Shown piece by piece: positions 52,447 to 61,626 of a stretch of DNA of 64,000 nucleotides. The DNA is from Bradyrhizobium canariense (GTDB lineage Bacteria; Pseudomonadota; Alphaproteobacteria; Rhizobiales; Xanthobacteraceae). Under the pieces are notes generated by a model that saw nothing but the letters and a program-made list of their open reading frames with translations, was not told where the DNA came from and ran no database searches. Numbering within the stretch: position 1 is the first letter of the stretch; every line of letters starts with the position of its first letter. The translations under genes were made by a program, and so were the position numbers. The stretch spans positions 62,001 through 126,000 of the forward strand of contig NZ_JAFCKJ010000014.1 of NCBI RefSeq assembly GCF_018130465.1. The letters run 5' to 3'.

Positions 52447-52893
52447 ATGAGGGAACTTGCGGGCATTGCGGCCCTGCTGGCCGGGTTTTGGCCGGCCGCG
52501 GCGGAGGCCGGCTTTCGGACCCCGGAATCGGTGGTCCGCAACGTCTACGCCCATTACGGCCAGGGCGCGCCGGAGCTTTCAAAAGGCCTGCCGCGGGATG
52601 CCGCCACCGCCCGGCAATTCTTCGACCCCTCCTTACGCAAGATGTGGTCCGCGCCGCGGGTCGAGCCCTACGATTTCCTGGTGCAGAGCCCGAGCTGGAA
52701 GCTCGGCCCCGTCGCGATCGCGGTCATTCGCAGGCAATACGACAAGACCTATGTCGCGGTGAATTTCGACAACCGCGGCCGGCGGGTCACGCTGAACTTC
52801 ATCGTGGTCAACGGGCCCGAGGGTTGGCTGATCACTGATATCGAGAGCCCGCACGACAGCTTGCGGATGTTTCTGGAGCAGTTTCGGAATTGA
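52447..52893 (+). CDS. Exported hypothetical protein (DUF3828-like)
   Basis: This 148-residue protein has a signal peptide (GIAALLAGFWPAAAEA) and a mature domain reading FRTPESVVRNVYAHYGQGA, ATARQFFDPSLRKMWSAP and VTLNFIVVNGPEGWLITDIE. That is the NTF2-like layout seen in DUF3828-type secreted proteins. It is divergent from the ATP12 gene, whose start lies 74 bases away. The function is unknown. Confidence 0.72.
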   Translation: MRELAGIAALLAGFWPAAAEAGFRTPESVVRNVYAHYGQGAPELSKGLPRDAATARQFFDPSLRKMWSAPRVEPYDFLVQSPSWKLGPVAIAVIRRQYDKTYVAVNFDNRGRRVTLNFIVVNGPEGWLITDIESPHDSLRMFLEQFRN

Positions 52894-52923
52894 GTGGGGC
52901 CAAACTGCCGATCAGACACTCGG

Positions 52924-53044
52924 CGTCGTCCTGGCGAAAGCCAGGACCCATACCGCGTGATCTATCGAGAAAACACCGCGGCCAATACCAACCGTCTCAC
53001 GGAATCTTGGGATAATGGGTCCTGGCTTTCGCCAGGACGACGTC
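52924..53044. repeat. Palindromic repeat (CGTCGTCCTGGCGAAAGCCAGG arms)
   Basis: GTCGTCCTGGCGAAAGCCAG at the left is the reverse complement of the right-hand CTGGCTTTCGCCAGGACGAC, and the arms are themselves short hairpins. Between them lie CATACCGCGTG and CACGG. It fills the gap between two convergent genes. Confidence 0.85.
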
Positions 53045-53054
53045 GCGGAAATAC

Positions 53055-54269
53055 CTACTCCTCCGGCGCGTCCTCGATCGGATCAAATCTGCTTGCATCG
53101 AGCCCGAGCAAGTTCCACGACTGCTGCATGTGCGGCGGAAGCGGTGCGGTGGCGTCGATCACGCCGCCGCGCGGATGCGGAATGACGATGCGGCGCGCGA
53201 GCAGATGCAGCCGGTTTTGCAGGCCGCCCGGCAGTTGCCAGTTCTCGATGTTGAAATATTTGGGATCGCCGACGATGGGGTGGCCGATATGTTCCATGTG
53301 GGCGCGCAGCTGGTGGGTGCGCCCCGTCACCGGCTTCAGCGACACCCAGGTCAGCTTGTTGCCGGCGGTCTCGACCACCGCGTAGTAGGTCACCGCGTGG
53401 CTTGCGCCCTCGTCGCCATGCTGGGCGATGCGCATGATGGTGTCGTCCTCGCTCTCCTCTTTCGCGAGGAAGGTCGAGATGCGGCCCTGCTTCGGCTTCG
53501 GCAGCCCCGGCACCAGCGCCCAGTAGGTTTTTCGCGCCGACCGCGAACGGAACGCGCCGGTCAGATGCGAGGCAGCAAAGCGGGTCTTGGCGACCAGGAG
53601 ACAGCCCGACGTCTCCCTGTCGATGCGATGCACGAGGCGCGGCTTCTGGCCCTTGGAATCGCGCATCACCTCCAGCATCTGGTCGATGTGTCGCGTCATG
53701 CCCGAGCCGCCCTGCACGGCGAGGCCGAGGGGCTTATTCAGCACGAGAACGTCGTCGTCCTCGTAGATCGTCATCTCCTTCAGCGCGGCAAGCGTCTTTT
53801 GCGCTGCCTCCGACTGCGGGCTGGCGGCCTTCGGCGTGTCGAGCTTCAGCGGCGGAATGCGAACGCTCTGGCCCTCCTCCAGGCGGTCCTTGCTGTCGAC
53901 GCGCTTGCCGTCCACGCGCAGCTCGCCTTTGCGAACGACGCGCTGGATGTGGGAGAACGACAGGCCGGGAAAGCGCGCTTCGAGGAAGCGGTCGACGCGC
54001 ATGTTGTTCTCGTCGGCCGTCACCTTGACGGTCTGCACCTTGGTCGGCAGCAGGACCTCGACGGGCTTTGCCGGCGCAGCCTTTTCCGGCTCAGCTTTGG
54101 GCGCGCGCCGCTCGGCGCGCTCGCTCGCAAAGCGCGGCGGCTTCGCGCCGGGCTTGCCGCCCGGCCGCGGCCCAGCCGTCTTCGCGCTGCGCGCCTTGAA
54201 CGGACGCGAATCGTCGCGCTCGTCACGCGAACGGGGCTTTGGGTTCATTCTCTTGATGCGGCGGCTCAT
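53055..54269 (-). CDS. RluC/RluD-family 23S rRNA pseudouridine synthase with basic N-terminal extension
   Basis: This 404-residue enzyme isomerises uridines in 23S rRNA. Residues ~1-75 are a basic, disordered extension (KPRSRDERDDSRPFKARSAK), then an S4 RNA-binding domain (VDRFLEARFPGLSFSHIQRVV) and the synthase domain with catalytic LVHRIDRETSGCLLVAKTR, LKPVTGRTHQLRAHMEHIGHP and HARPxxF replaced by LHLLARRIVIPHP. Whether it is RluC or RluD cannot be decided by eye. The extension is longer than in E. coli enzymes and is the odd feature. Confidence 0.9.
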   Translation of the reverse strand: MSRRIKRMNPKPRSRDERDDSRPFKARSAKTAGPRPGGKPGAKPPRFASERAERRAPKAEPEKAAPAKPVEVLLPTKVQTVKVTADENNMRVDRFLEARFPGLSFSHIQRVVRKGELRVDGKRVDSKDRLEEGQSVRIPPLKLDTPKAASPQSEAAQKTLAALKEMTIYEDDDVLVLNKPLGLAVQGGSGMTRHIDQMLEVMRDSKGQKPRLVHRIDRETSGCLLVAKTRFAASHLTGAFRSRSARKTYWALVPGLPKPKQGRISTFLAKEESEDDTIMRIAQHGDEGASHAVTYYAVVETAGNKLTWVSLKPVTGRTHQLRAHMEHIGHPIVGDPKYFNIENWQLPGGLQNRLHLLARRIVIPHPRGGVIDATAPLPPHMQQSWNLLGLDASRFDPIEDAPEE

Positions 54270-54326
54270 GGGTGCCTGCCTAGCCCAAAAGCGACCTCAC
54301 GTCACGGCGAAATGGCGATTTTGGCT

Positions 54327-55658
54327 TCAGCCGCCCCGCTCCTTGCGCAGCTTCGCCCAGTAATCCAGCCGCTTACGGATCTCGCGCTCAAAACCGCGCT
54401 CGGGCGGGTCGTAGAAGGTCTGGCGGCCCAGGGCTTCCGGGAAATAGTCCTGGCCGGAGAAGGCCTCGGGGGTGTCGTGGTCGTATTCGTAAGATGCGCC
54501 GTAGCCTTCCGACTTCATCAGCTTGGTCGGGGAATTGAGGATGTGTTTTGGCGGCAGCAGCGAGCCGGCCTGCTTTGCGACCTGCATCGCCATGCCGAAG
54601 GCGGTGTAGACGGCGTTCGATTTCGGCGCGGTGGCGAGATAGACCACGGCCTGCGCGATCGCGAGCTCACCTTCGGGATGGCCGAGGAAGTCGAAGGCGT
54701 CCTTGGCGGCGTTGGCGATGACCAGCGCCTGCGGATCGGCAAGGCCGATGTCCTCCACCGCCATGCGCACGACGCGGCGGGCCAGAAACAGCGGGTCCTC
54801 GCCGGCATCGAGCATGCGCGCGAGATAATACAGCGCGGCATCGGGATCGGAGCCCCGCACCGACTTATGCAGCGCCGAGATCAAATTGTAATGGCCGTCG
54901 GCCGACTTGTCGTAGATCGGGGCGCGGCGCTGCAAAATCTCCTGCAACTGCACGGCGTCGAAAATCTCGTCCTTGCGCGCGGCGCGCCAGACTTCCTCGA
55001 CGAGCGTCAGCGACGCACGGCCGTCGCCATCGGCCATGCGCACCAGCACGGCGCGCGCCTCGGCGTCGAGCGGCAGCTTGCGGCCCTCGACCTCCTCGGC
55101 ATGCGCGAACAGTTTTTCGATCGCGGCAGCGTCGAGCGAGCGAAACACCAGCACGCGCGCCCGGGACAGAAGCGCCGCGTTGAGCTCGAAGGATGGGTTT
55201 TCGGTGGTGGCGCCGACCATCACCACCGTGCCGTCTTCCATGACGGGCAGAAACGAATCCTGCTGGGCGCGGTTGAAGCGATGCACCTCGTCGACGAACA
55301 GCAGCGTGCCCTTGCCCATCTCGCGGCGCGCACGCGCGGCCTCAAAGGCCTTCTTCAAATCGGCGACGCCGGAGAACACCGCGGAGATCTGCTCGAAATG
55401 CAAATCGGTGGCATCCGCGAGCAGCCGCGCGACCGTGGTCTTGCCGGTGCCGGGCGGGCCCCAGAACACCAGCGAGCCCAGCGTGCGCGTCTCCAGCATG
55501 CGCGTCAGCGCGCCGTCGGGACCCAGGATGTGATCCTGGCCGACGACCTCCGAGAGAGCGCGCGGCCGCAGCCGATCCGGCAGCGGATGCGGAGCCTCGT
55601 GATCGAGCCCCGCCGCGGCGAAGAGAGTTGGCGTCTCCTGTGGTCGCTTCGGACTCAT
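54327..55658 (-). CDS. rarA: Replication-associated recombination protein A (AAA+ ATPase)
   Basis: This 443-residue protein acts at stalled replication forks, remodelling DNA with the replisome. It has RPRALSEVVGQDHILGPDGAL, Walker A VFWGPPGTGKTTVARLLAD near residue 65, Walker B TLLFVDEVHRFNRAQQD, a sensor region ATTENPSFELNAALLSRARV and the C-terminal helical domain (DPDAALYYLARMLDAGEDP). The length and motifs match RarA/MgsA. Its ATG overlaps the stop of the upstream protease gene as ATGA, so the two are translationally coupled. Confidence 0.93.
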   Translation of the reverse strand: MSPKRPQETPTLFAAAGLDHEAPHPLPDRLRPRALSEVVGQDHILGPDGALTRMLETRTLGSLVFWGPPGTGKTTVARLLADATDLHFEQISAVFSGVADLKKAFEAARARREMGKGTLLFVDEVHRFNRAQQDSFLPVMEDGTVVMVGATTENPSFELNAALLSRARVLVFRSLDAAAIEKLFAHAEEVEGRKLPLDAEARAVLVRMADGDGRASLTLVEEVWRAARKDEIFDAVQLQEILQRRAPIYDKSADGHYNLISALHKSVRGSDPDAALYYLARMLDAGEDPLFLARRVVRMAVEDIGLADPQALVIANAAKDAFDFLGHPEGELAIAQAVVYLATAPKSNAVYTAFGMAMQVAKQAGSLLPPKHILNSPTKLMKSEGYGASYEYDHDTPEAFSGQDYFPEALGRQTFYDPPERGFEREIRKRLDYWAKLRKERGG

Positions 55659-57061
55659 CCGCCCAGCGTGACGTTAATTTGCTGGCCGCCACGCACCAGC
55701 GTGATGCGCCAGATGCGCTGGCGCTCGGCCGCCGCCTTTTCGAGATCGCTGGTCTTGCCGATCTTTTGGTTGTTGACCGCCAGGATGACGTCGCCCTTCT
55801 GGAACCCGACATTCGCGGCCGCACTGTCGCCGCCGAGATCGGTGACCACGACGCCTTCGGTATCGGCGTCCAGATGCAGCTCGTCCGCGAGCGCCGGGGT
55901 GATGGTCGAGACCTTCGCGCCTTGGAGAGGCGAGCGCGCGGTGATGACGAGCTCATTGCGGCCGATATCGGGCGCGGCGTCCAGCGCCACCGTCAGCTTG
56001 ACCGGCTTGCCGCCGCGCTGCACGTCGATCTGCGCCGTGCCGCCGAGCGGCCGTGTGGCGAAGCGATAGTCGAAAGCGTTGGGATCATCCACGGTCTGGC
56101 CGTCGATCGAGACGATCAGGTCGGAGGATTTCAGCCCGGCCTTGGCCGCCGGTCCGTTCGGAACGACGCTTGCGACCAGCGCACCGGTCGGCGAACGCAG
56201 GCCGAGGCTCTCGGCGATCTCGGGCGTCACCGCCTGCAATTTCGCGCCGAGCCAGGGCCGCTTCACCGCCTTGCCGCCGCCCTTGGCGGAGGCGACGACG
56301 ACGCGGACCATGTTGGCGGGGATCGCGAAGCCGATGCCCTGCGAGCCGCCGGAGCGCGAATAGATCGCGGTGTTGATGCCCGCGAGCCTGCCGTTCATGT
56401 CGACCAACGCACCGCCGGAATTGCCAGGATTGATCGCCGCGTCGGTCTGGATGAAGAACTGGTAGTCGGTGATACCGACCTGCGTGCGCGCCAAGGCCGA
56501 GATGATGCCGTGCGTCACGGTCTGGCCGACGCCGAAGGGATTGCCGATCGCCATCACGACGTCGCCCACCATCAGTTCGTCCGAATTGGTGAATTCGAGA
56601 GCCGGAAACTTCTCTTTGGTGTCCTTCAGACGCAGCACCGCGAGATCGCTGCGAGAGTCCTTCAGCACGATCTCGGCCTCGAACTCACGCTTGTCGGACA
56701 GCGACACCTTGACCTGGTCGGCGCCTTCGATGACATGGACGTTGGTGACAACGAGCCCGGACGCATCGACGATCACGCCCGAACCGAGCGAGCGCTGCAC
56801 CTGCTCCTGCTGCTGGCCGGGCACGCCGAAGAAGCGGCGGAAGATCGGGTCGTCGAGCAGCGGGTTGCGGTTCTGCACCACCTTGGCGGCATAGACGTTG
56901 ACGACCGCCGGCTGCACCCGCTGCACGATCGGCGCATAGGACAGCCGCAGTTCGGCGGGCGAGGACGGGACACGGCGATCCTGCGCGGCGGCCGGATTGA
57001 AGTTGGCCGAAAAGGCTATGCACAGTGCCGTGACGACGGCGGTCCAGGTCGATCGAAACAT
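55655..57061 (-). CDS. Do-family periplasmic serine protease (DegP/DegQ type)
   Basis: This 468-residue envelope quality-control protease has a signal peptide (WTAVVTALCIAFSANFNPAAA) and a trypsin-like domain with triad His in VTNVHVIEGAD, Asp in DSRSDLAVLRL and Ser in INPGNSGGALVD. Two PDZ domains follow (GLRSPTGALVASVVPNGPAA and ELHLDADTEGVVVTDLGGD). It cleaves or refolds misfolded periplasmic proteins. The start ATG is followed by rarA in the same operon. Confidence 0.92.
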   Translation of the reverse strand: MFRSTWTAVVTALCIAFSANFNPAAAQDRRVPSSPAELRLSYAPIVQRVQPAVVNVYAAKVVQNRNPLLDDPIFRRFFGVPGQQQEQVQRSLGSGVIVDASGLVVTNVHVIEGADQVKVSLSDKREFEAEIVLKDSRSDLAVLRLKDTKEKFPALEFTNSDELMVGDVVMAIGNPFGVGQTVTHGIISALARTQVGITDYQFFIQTDAAINPGNSGGALVDMNGRLAGINTAIYSRSGGSQGIGFAIPANMVRVVVASAKGGGKAVKRPWLGAKLQAVTPEIAESLGLRSPTGALVASVVPNGPAAKAGLKSSDLIVSIDGQTVDDPNAFDYRFATRPLGGTAQIDVQRGGKPVKLTVALDAAPDIGRNELVITARSPLQGAKVSTITPALADELHLDADTEGVVVTDLGGDSAAANVGFQKGDVILAVNNQKIGKTSDLEKAAAERQRIWRITLVRGGQQINVTLGG

Positions 57062-57372
57062 TCCTACCTCTTGGAAAAGACGCCGGAATATAGGCGCGTT
57101 CGCCCCCTAATAGAAGGGCGCCGGGCGGCATATTCAGCCCCCTTTTGGTGTGTCCGGCCTGCAAGCTCTGCGTGCGAAATAGCAATTTGCCTGGGCTGTG
57201 GATTGGCATGATGTGCGTCATCTTGCATGGTGGTGCAAGGCGGATTCGGTTGCGGCGAATTTACATCAGCGGGAACCGCGCAACCGGGCGCAGCGTCGCG
57301 GGGCAGTCATCGATCATACCTAGGCTCCCCGCCAGCGACTTGGGGAAGTTCGTCAAACGATGGAGTCATGAC
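57062..57372. promoter_or_regulatory. Divergent intergenic region between the protease and porin genes
   Basis: About 310 bases with no convincing gene. The protease promoter should be at the left and the porin promoter at the right; a T/A-rich TCATACC at 57314-57320 is a weak -10 candidate. No clear operator was recognised. Confidence 0.35.
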
Positions 57373-58986
57373 GTGAGCAGGACAAGAATTGCGGCCGCGG
57401 CGATTGGTCTCGCCGGCGCGCTGGCAGCCTCGCAGGCCCAGGCCCAATCAGCGAGCAGCAGCGACCAGGAGATCGCGCTCCTGAAGCAGCAGTTGAAGAT
57501 GCTGGAGCAGAAGCTCGACAAGCTCCAGAGCCAGACCGCCGCGAATACCGCGGCCACGGCGAAGGCCAGGACCGAAGCGAAGGCGGAGGCGAAAGCCGAA
57601 GCGCGTTCGGAAGCGAAGGCAATCGTCGCAAACGCCAACGCGGCGATCCCGCTCAAGGGACCGGCGCCCGCTTCCGGCGTCGTCGTGACGATGCCGAACA
57701 ACCGGCCGACCATCTGCACTGCCGATGGGGCAAACTGCGTCGGGATCACAGGCCGCGTGCATTGGGACGTCGGCGGCTACGACTATCGGCCCAACACGGC
57801 GGCAACCGTGCCGCAAAAGCTCGACAGCGGCGAGAATGTCCGCCGCGCGCGCATCGGTCTCGCCGGCAAGTTCTTCAACGACTGGAATTTCGCGCTGGTC
57901 TACGACTTCGGCGGCTCCTCCGACGGGTTTGGCGGCGCAGCCCCGGGTTCGCTGCCCGGCGGCGGCGTCTCCGGCGTCGAGAACGCCTATCTCAGCTATA
58001 CCGGCCTGAAACCGTTCGGCGGCAAGATGGCCATCGAAGGCGGCATCATGGACCTGCCCTACACCCTCGATGAGGCCACGAGCTCCAACGACATCATGTT
58101 CATGGAGCGCGCCTCGGCCGGCATCGTCGCCACCAGCATCGCTGCGGGCGACTTCCGTTCGGCGATCGGCACGCGCTGGTACAATGACGTGTTCTGGGCC
58201 GGCGCCTATGTCACCGGTCCCGCCACCGGTGCGATCCACTCCGCCTCGAGCGTTGCACCGAACGGCACCACGGAACAATACGGCGCGGTCGCCCGTGTCG
58301 CCGGCCAGGTCGTCAGCGGCAAAGACTACTCAGTCCATCTCGGCGGCAATGCCGAATGGCTGATCCAGCCGACGCGCAATCTGGTGACAGGCGCGCAGAC
58401 GGTGGCGCTGAACGATCGTCCGGAACTGCGCATCGATCCCACGGCACTGGCTACGACCGGCGCAATCGCCAATGCCTCCGGCGCGCAGGTCTACAGCGTC
58501 GAAGCGGCCGCCACCTATGGACCGCTGATCCTGCAAGGCGAGTATTTCTGGTACAACATCGATCGCAGCGCCAATACCGGCCTGCCGCCACTGGGTGCGC
58601 CGAGCCTCAAATTCCAGGGCGGCTACGCGCAGGCCGGCTACGTGCTGACGGGCGAGGGACGCAGCTATAACGCGGCGAATGCGGCCTATGGCGGCGTCAA
58701 GCCGGCGCACCCGTTCTCGCTCGACGGCGGCGGCTGGGGCGCTTGGGAAATCGCGGGACGCTTCTCCACGATCGACCTCAACGATCAGCTCGGGACCGCC
58801 ACCGGCATCGCAGGCGGCCGTCAGACCGTCTACACGGCGGCGCTGAACTGGTACGCCAACGGCAACGTCCGCTTCATGCTGGACTATCTGCATGGCACGG
58901 TGTCGAAGCAGGCCTCGCCGACCTCGACCGCCGATGTCGGCTCGAAGTTCGACGCAGTCGCAATGCGCACGCAGTTTGCGTTCTGA
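57373..58986 (+). CDS. Outer-membrane porin of the OprO/OprP type
   Basis: This 537-residue protein has a signal peptide (IAAAAIGLAGALAASQAQA). An N-terminal coiled coil (QEIALLKQQLKMLEQKLDKL) of the kind that tethers trimers follows, then a beta-barrel with many alternating segments (NWNFALVYDFGGSSDGFGG, YSVHLGGNAEWLI, FRFML-like strands) and a closing aromatic AMRTQFAF, required for barrel assembly. It resembles the phosphate-selective OprO/P family, but the ligand cannot be told. A GTG start with GGAG 7 bases upstream fits better than earlier in-frame codons. Confidence 0.85.
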   Translation: MSRTRIAAAAIGLAGALAASQAQAQSASSSDQEIALLKQQLKMLEQKLDKLQSQTAANTAATAKARTEAKAEAKAEARSEAKAIVANANAAIPLKGPAPASGVVVTMPNNRPTICTADGANCVGITGRVHWDVGGYDYRPNTAATVPQKLDSGENVRRARIGLAGKFFNDWNFALVYDFGGSSDGFGGAAPGSLPGGGVSGVENAYLSYTGLKPFGGKMAIEGGIMDLPYTLDEATSSNDIMFMERASAGIVATSIAAGDFRSAIGTRWYNDVFWAGAYVTGPATGAIHSASSVAPNGTTEQYGAVARVAGQVVSGKDYSVHLGGNAEWLIQPTRNLVTGAQTVALNDRPELRIDPTALATTGAIANASGAQVYSVEAAATYGPLILQGEYFWYNIDRSANTGLPPLGAPSLKFQGGYAQAGYVLTGEGRSYNAANAAYGGVKPAHPFSLDGGGWGAWEIAGRFSTIDLNDQLGTATGIAGGRQTVYTAALNWYANGNVRFMLDYLHGTVSKQASPTSTADVGSKFDAVAMRTQFAF

Positions 58987-58993
58987 CGATCTC

Positions 58994-59023
58994 TTCCGGG
59001 AGCGGCACGGTCCGCTCCCGGAA
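58994..59023. terminator. Terminator between convergent porin and HxlR genes
   Basis: TTCCGGGAGCGG (58994-59005) and CCGCTCCCGGAA (59012-59023) form a perfect 12-bp stem with a CACGGT-type loop. It starts 8 bases past the porin stop and ends one base before the regulator's stop. Confidence 0.82.
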
Positions 59024-59024
59024 A

Positions 59025-59408
59025 TCACGCCGCGCGCTTCGGCTTCTTGATCGGCTCCGCGTCAGACGCCGGCGCGCAGGACAGCCGCTGCTGATGACTC
59101 TCGCCCCAGGCCTTGAGAATATCGATCACCGGCCGCAGGCTCTCGCCGAGTTCGGAGAGGCAATACTCCACCCGGGGCGGCACTTCCGCATAGACCTTAC
59201 GGATGATCAGCCCGTCCTCCTCCAGCGCGCGAAGCTGCTTGGTCAGCATACGCTGGGTGATGGCGGGCATCAGCCGGCGCAATTCGCCGAAGCGCCGGGT
59301 GCCGCTCTGAAGGTGATAGAGGATCACGCCCTTCCACTTGCCGTCGATCAGATCCAGCGTCGCCTCGACCGAGCAGCCGGGACGACGGGCAAAGTTCCGC
59401 CGTTTCAT
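59025..59408 (-). CDS. HxlR-family transcriptional regulator
   Basis: This 127-residue winged-helix protein has the HxlR signature: GCSVEATLDLIDGKWKGVIL with the redox-sensitive Cys, RRFGELRRLMPAITQRMLTK in the helix-turn-helix and a wing with VPPRVEYCLSELGES. Members are thiol/aldehyde-responsive repressors. An upstream in-frame ATG adds 8 codons. It is divergent from a quinone-oxidoreductase-like gene, and its operator is probably the dyad at 59422-59443, so it likely represses that gene and itself. Confidence 0.9.
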   Translation of the reverse strand: MKRRNFARRPGCSVEATLDLIDGKWKGVILYHLQSGTRRFGELRRLMPAITQRMLTKQLRALEEDGLIIRKVYAEVPPRVEYCLSELGESLRPVIDILKAWGESHQQRLSCAPASDAEPIKKPKRAA

Positions 59409-59421
59409 GCGCCTTTTCCCA

Positions 59422-59443
59422 ATAGTATCCAAACAGGGACTAT
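59422..59443. promoter_or_regulatory. Candidate HxlR operator dyad
   Basis: ATAGT (59422-59426) and ACTAT (59439-59443) are exact inverted repeats separated by 12 bases containing CC and GG, giving an imperfect 22-base dyad. It lies directly upstream of hxlR and between the divergent starts. HxlR-type regulators commonly bind such TATCC-rich dyads. Confidence 0.5.
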
Positions 59444-59529
59444 ATCCCCGAATTTACAGTACTTGCCAAATCGGGGCCATGGCGACAGTTAGAGCGGCAG
59501 GCGAGCACGCCATCTGATGGAGACAAACC

Positions 59530-60537
59530 ATGAAGGCCGTCGGCTACAAGAAGTCGCTTCCGATCGAGGATCAGGACGCGCTGATCGATTTCGAGACCGC
59601 AAAACCCGAGCCCAAGGGGCGCGACATCCGCGTCGCCGTGAAGGCGATCTCGGCCAATCCGGTCGATTACAAGGTGCGCAAGCGCGCCGTCCCGCCCGAG
59701 GGCGAGACGAAGATTCTCGGCTATGACGCGGCCGGCGTGATCGACGCCGTCGGTCCCGACGTCACGCTGTTCAAGCCGGGCGACGAGGTATTTTACGCCG
59801 GCTCGATCCTGCGCCAGGGTACCAATTCACAATTCCATCTGGTCGACGAGCGTATCGTCGGCAACAAGCCGAAGAGCCTGTCGTTCGCGCAAGCCGCGGC
59901 TCTTCCCCTCACCTCCATCACCGCCTGGGAGCTGTTGTTCGATCGGCTCGGTGCGGTGCCCGGCAAGAGTGTCGATCCGCGCACGCTGCTGATCACGGGC
60001 GGCGCCGGTGGCGTCGGCTCGATCCTGATTCAGCTCGCCCGCCGCCTCACCGGGCTGACGGTGGTCGCGACCGCGACGCGGCCGGAATCGCAAAAATGGT
60101 GCCTCGATCTCGGCGCGCATGCGGTGATCGACCACGGCAAGCCAATGAAGGAGCAGATCGAGAAGCTGCCGCCGGTCGCGCTGGTGGCGAGCCTCACCTT
60201 CACCGACCAGCACTACAAGGCGATCGCGGATATCATGGCTCCGCAGGGCAAGTTCGGCCTGATCGACGATCCCCCGGAATTCACCATGAGCGCGTTCAAG
60301 GGCAAGGCGATCTCGGTGCACTGGGAATCGATGTTCACGCGCTCCTCGTTCCAGACGGCCGACATGATCGCGCAGCATCATCTGCTCAACGACGTCGCCG
60401 ACCTCATCGACAAGGGCGTGCTGCGCACCACGCTCGACCAGGCCTTTGGCACGATCAACGCGGCCAACCTCAAGCGTGCGCATGCGCTGCTCGAGAGCGG
60501 CAAGTCGCGCGGCAAGATCGTGCTGGAGGGGTGGTAG
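59530..60537 (+). CDS. Zinc-type quinone oxidoreductase / alcohol dehydrogenase family protein
   Basis: This 335-residue MDR protein has the GroES-like half (VAVKAISANPVDYKVRKRAV, GYDAAGVIDAVGPDVTLFKP) and a Rossmann half with TLLITGGAGGVGSILIQLAR. No zinc-ligand Cys set (GHE) is seen, so despite the usual family name it is a zinc-free quinone oxidoreductase-like enzyme, reducing quinones or enones with NAD(P)H. GGAGAC lies 5 bases before the ATG. It is controlled by the divergent HxlR regulator, consistent with electrophile defence. Confidence 0.9.
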   Translation: MKAVGYKKSLPIEDQDALIDFETAKPEPKGRDIRVAVKAISANPVDYKVRKRAVPPEGETKILGYDAAGVIDAVGPDVTLFKPGDEVFYAGSILRQGTNSQFHLVDERIVGNKPKSLSFAQAAALPLTSITAWELLFDRLGAVPGKSVDPRTLLITGGAGGVGSILIQLARRLTGLTVVATATRPESQKWCLDLGAHAVIDHGKPMKEQIEKLPPVALVASLTFTDQHYKAIADIMAPQGKFGLIDDPPEFTMSAFKGKAISVHWESMFTRSSFQTADMIAQHHLLNDVADLIDKGVLRTTLDQAFGTINAANLKRAHALLESGKSRGKIVLEGW

Positions 60538-60547
60538 TTTTCAGCAT

Positions 60548-60569
60548 CCGGCCGCTTCCAAGCGGCCGG
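60548..60569 (+). terminator. Hairpin after the quinone oxidoreductase gene
   Basis: CCGGCCGCTT (60548-60557) is followed at once by AAGCGGCCGG (60560-60569), giving a tight GC stem 10 bases past the stop. No T run, so termination strength is uncertain. Confidence 0.6.
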
Positions 60570-60629
60570 CCCGCTCTGTTACGATCCGCCACCCGTTGTC
60601 CCGGGCGACGATTGTCAGGGGTGAGCTGA

Positions 60630-61618
60630 ATGAGCTTCTGGATGAAAACAACGATTTTTGCGGCTGCATTCGCGGCTGCCGCGATGTTCGGCGGAGCAAA
60701 CCTGGCTCTTGCCGACGACTATCCCGAAAGGCCGCTGCAATTGGTCGTGCCGTTTCCTCCTGGGGGCGCCTCCGACGTCGTCGCGCGCATCATCGGCGGC
60801 GAGCTCGAGGCCCGGCTCGGCAAGCCCGTCATCGTCATGAACCGTCCGGGTGGCGGCACCACGATCGCGGGCAAGGAGGTCGCCCGCGCCGCGCCCGACG
60901 GCTACACTCTGTTCTTCAGCTCCAACTCGACCTTTACCCTGCCAGCGGCCGTCAAGGAAATCGTGCCTTACGATGCGGCCAAGGATTTCGAGCCGCTGGG
61001 GCAAGTCGGCAAGATCACTCTGGCGCTGGTCACCTACAAGGACAATCCGATCAAGGATCTGGCCGCGCTTGTCGCGGAAGCCAAGGCCAATCCGGACAAG
61101 CTGTCGCTCGCGTCCTTCGGTGCCGCGACGGTGTCGCACTTCGCAGGCGAGCTGTTCAAGTCGAGTGCAGGCATCAAGATGGTGCACCTGCCGTACAAGG
61201 GCAGCGCGCCCGCGATGAACGATCTGATCGGCAAGCACATCCAGTATCACGTCGATACCGTGATCGCGGTCAAGCCGCAGCCCGACGCCGGCACCGTGCG
61301 TGTGCTCGCGGTGTTCTCGGCCAAGCGGACGCCCTACCTGCCTGATGTGCCGACCCTCGCGGAGCTCGGCTATTCCGGCATCGATTTCGCGTCCTGGGGA
61401 GCTGTCGTCACGCCGAAGGGGGACTTCCGCCGGCCATACGGGACAAGCTGACGGCCACGTTGGAAGCCACCATCAACAACCCCACCGTGGTCGAGCGCTT
61501 CACCAAAGTCGGATTCGAGCCGGGCTTCGCGCGCTACAGCGACTGGGCCTCCGCGATCAACAAGGAGACCGCGGAGATGAAGCAGATCGCGCAGACGGCG
61601 GGAATCAAGGAAGACTAG
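60630..61618 (+). pseudogene. Bug/TctC-family solute-binding protein gene with a frameshift
   Basis: The protein has a signal peptide (IFAAAFAAAAMFGGANLALA) and a TctC-like fold: YPERPLQLVVPFPPGGASDV, MNRPGGGTTIAGKEVARAAPDGYTL split by its own length, and LPYKGSAPAMNDLIGKHIQY. The reading frame ends wrongly at 61451 (RRPYGTS). One base further, from 61424, another frame continues the family ending: LPPAIRDKLTATLEATINNP, then VGFEPGFARYSDWASAINKE to a TAG at 61616. So one base is missing at the GGGGG run near 61419-61422, by mutation or sequencing error. Confidence 0.85.
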
Positions 61619-61626
61619 AGGGGTTA

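Noticed and set aside
53130-56069. 979-codon plus-strand frame antisense to the RluC-type, rarA and degP genes
   Set aside because: Composition is that of reverse-complemented GC-rich codons; the three genes beneath it have clear catalytic motifs.
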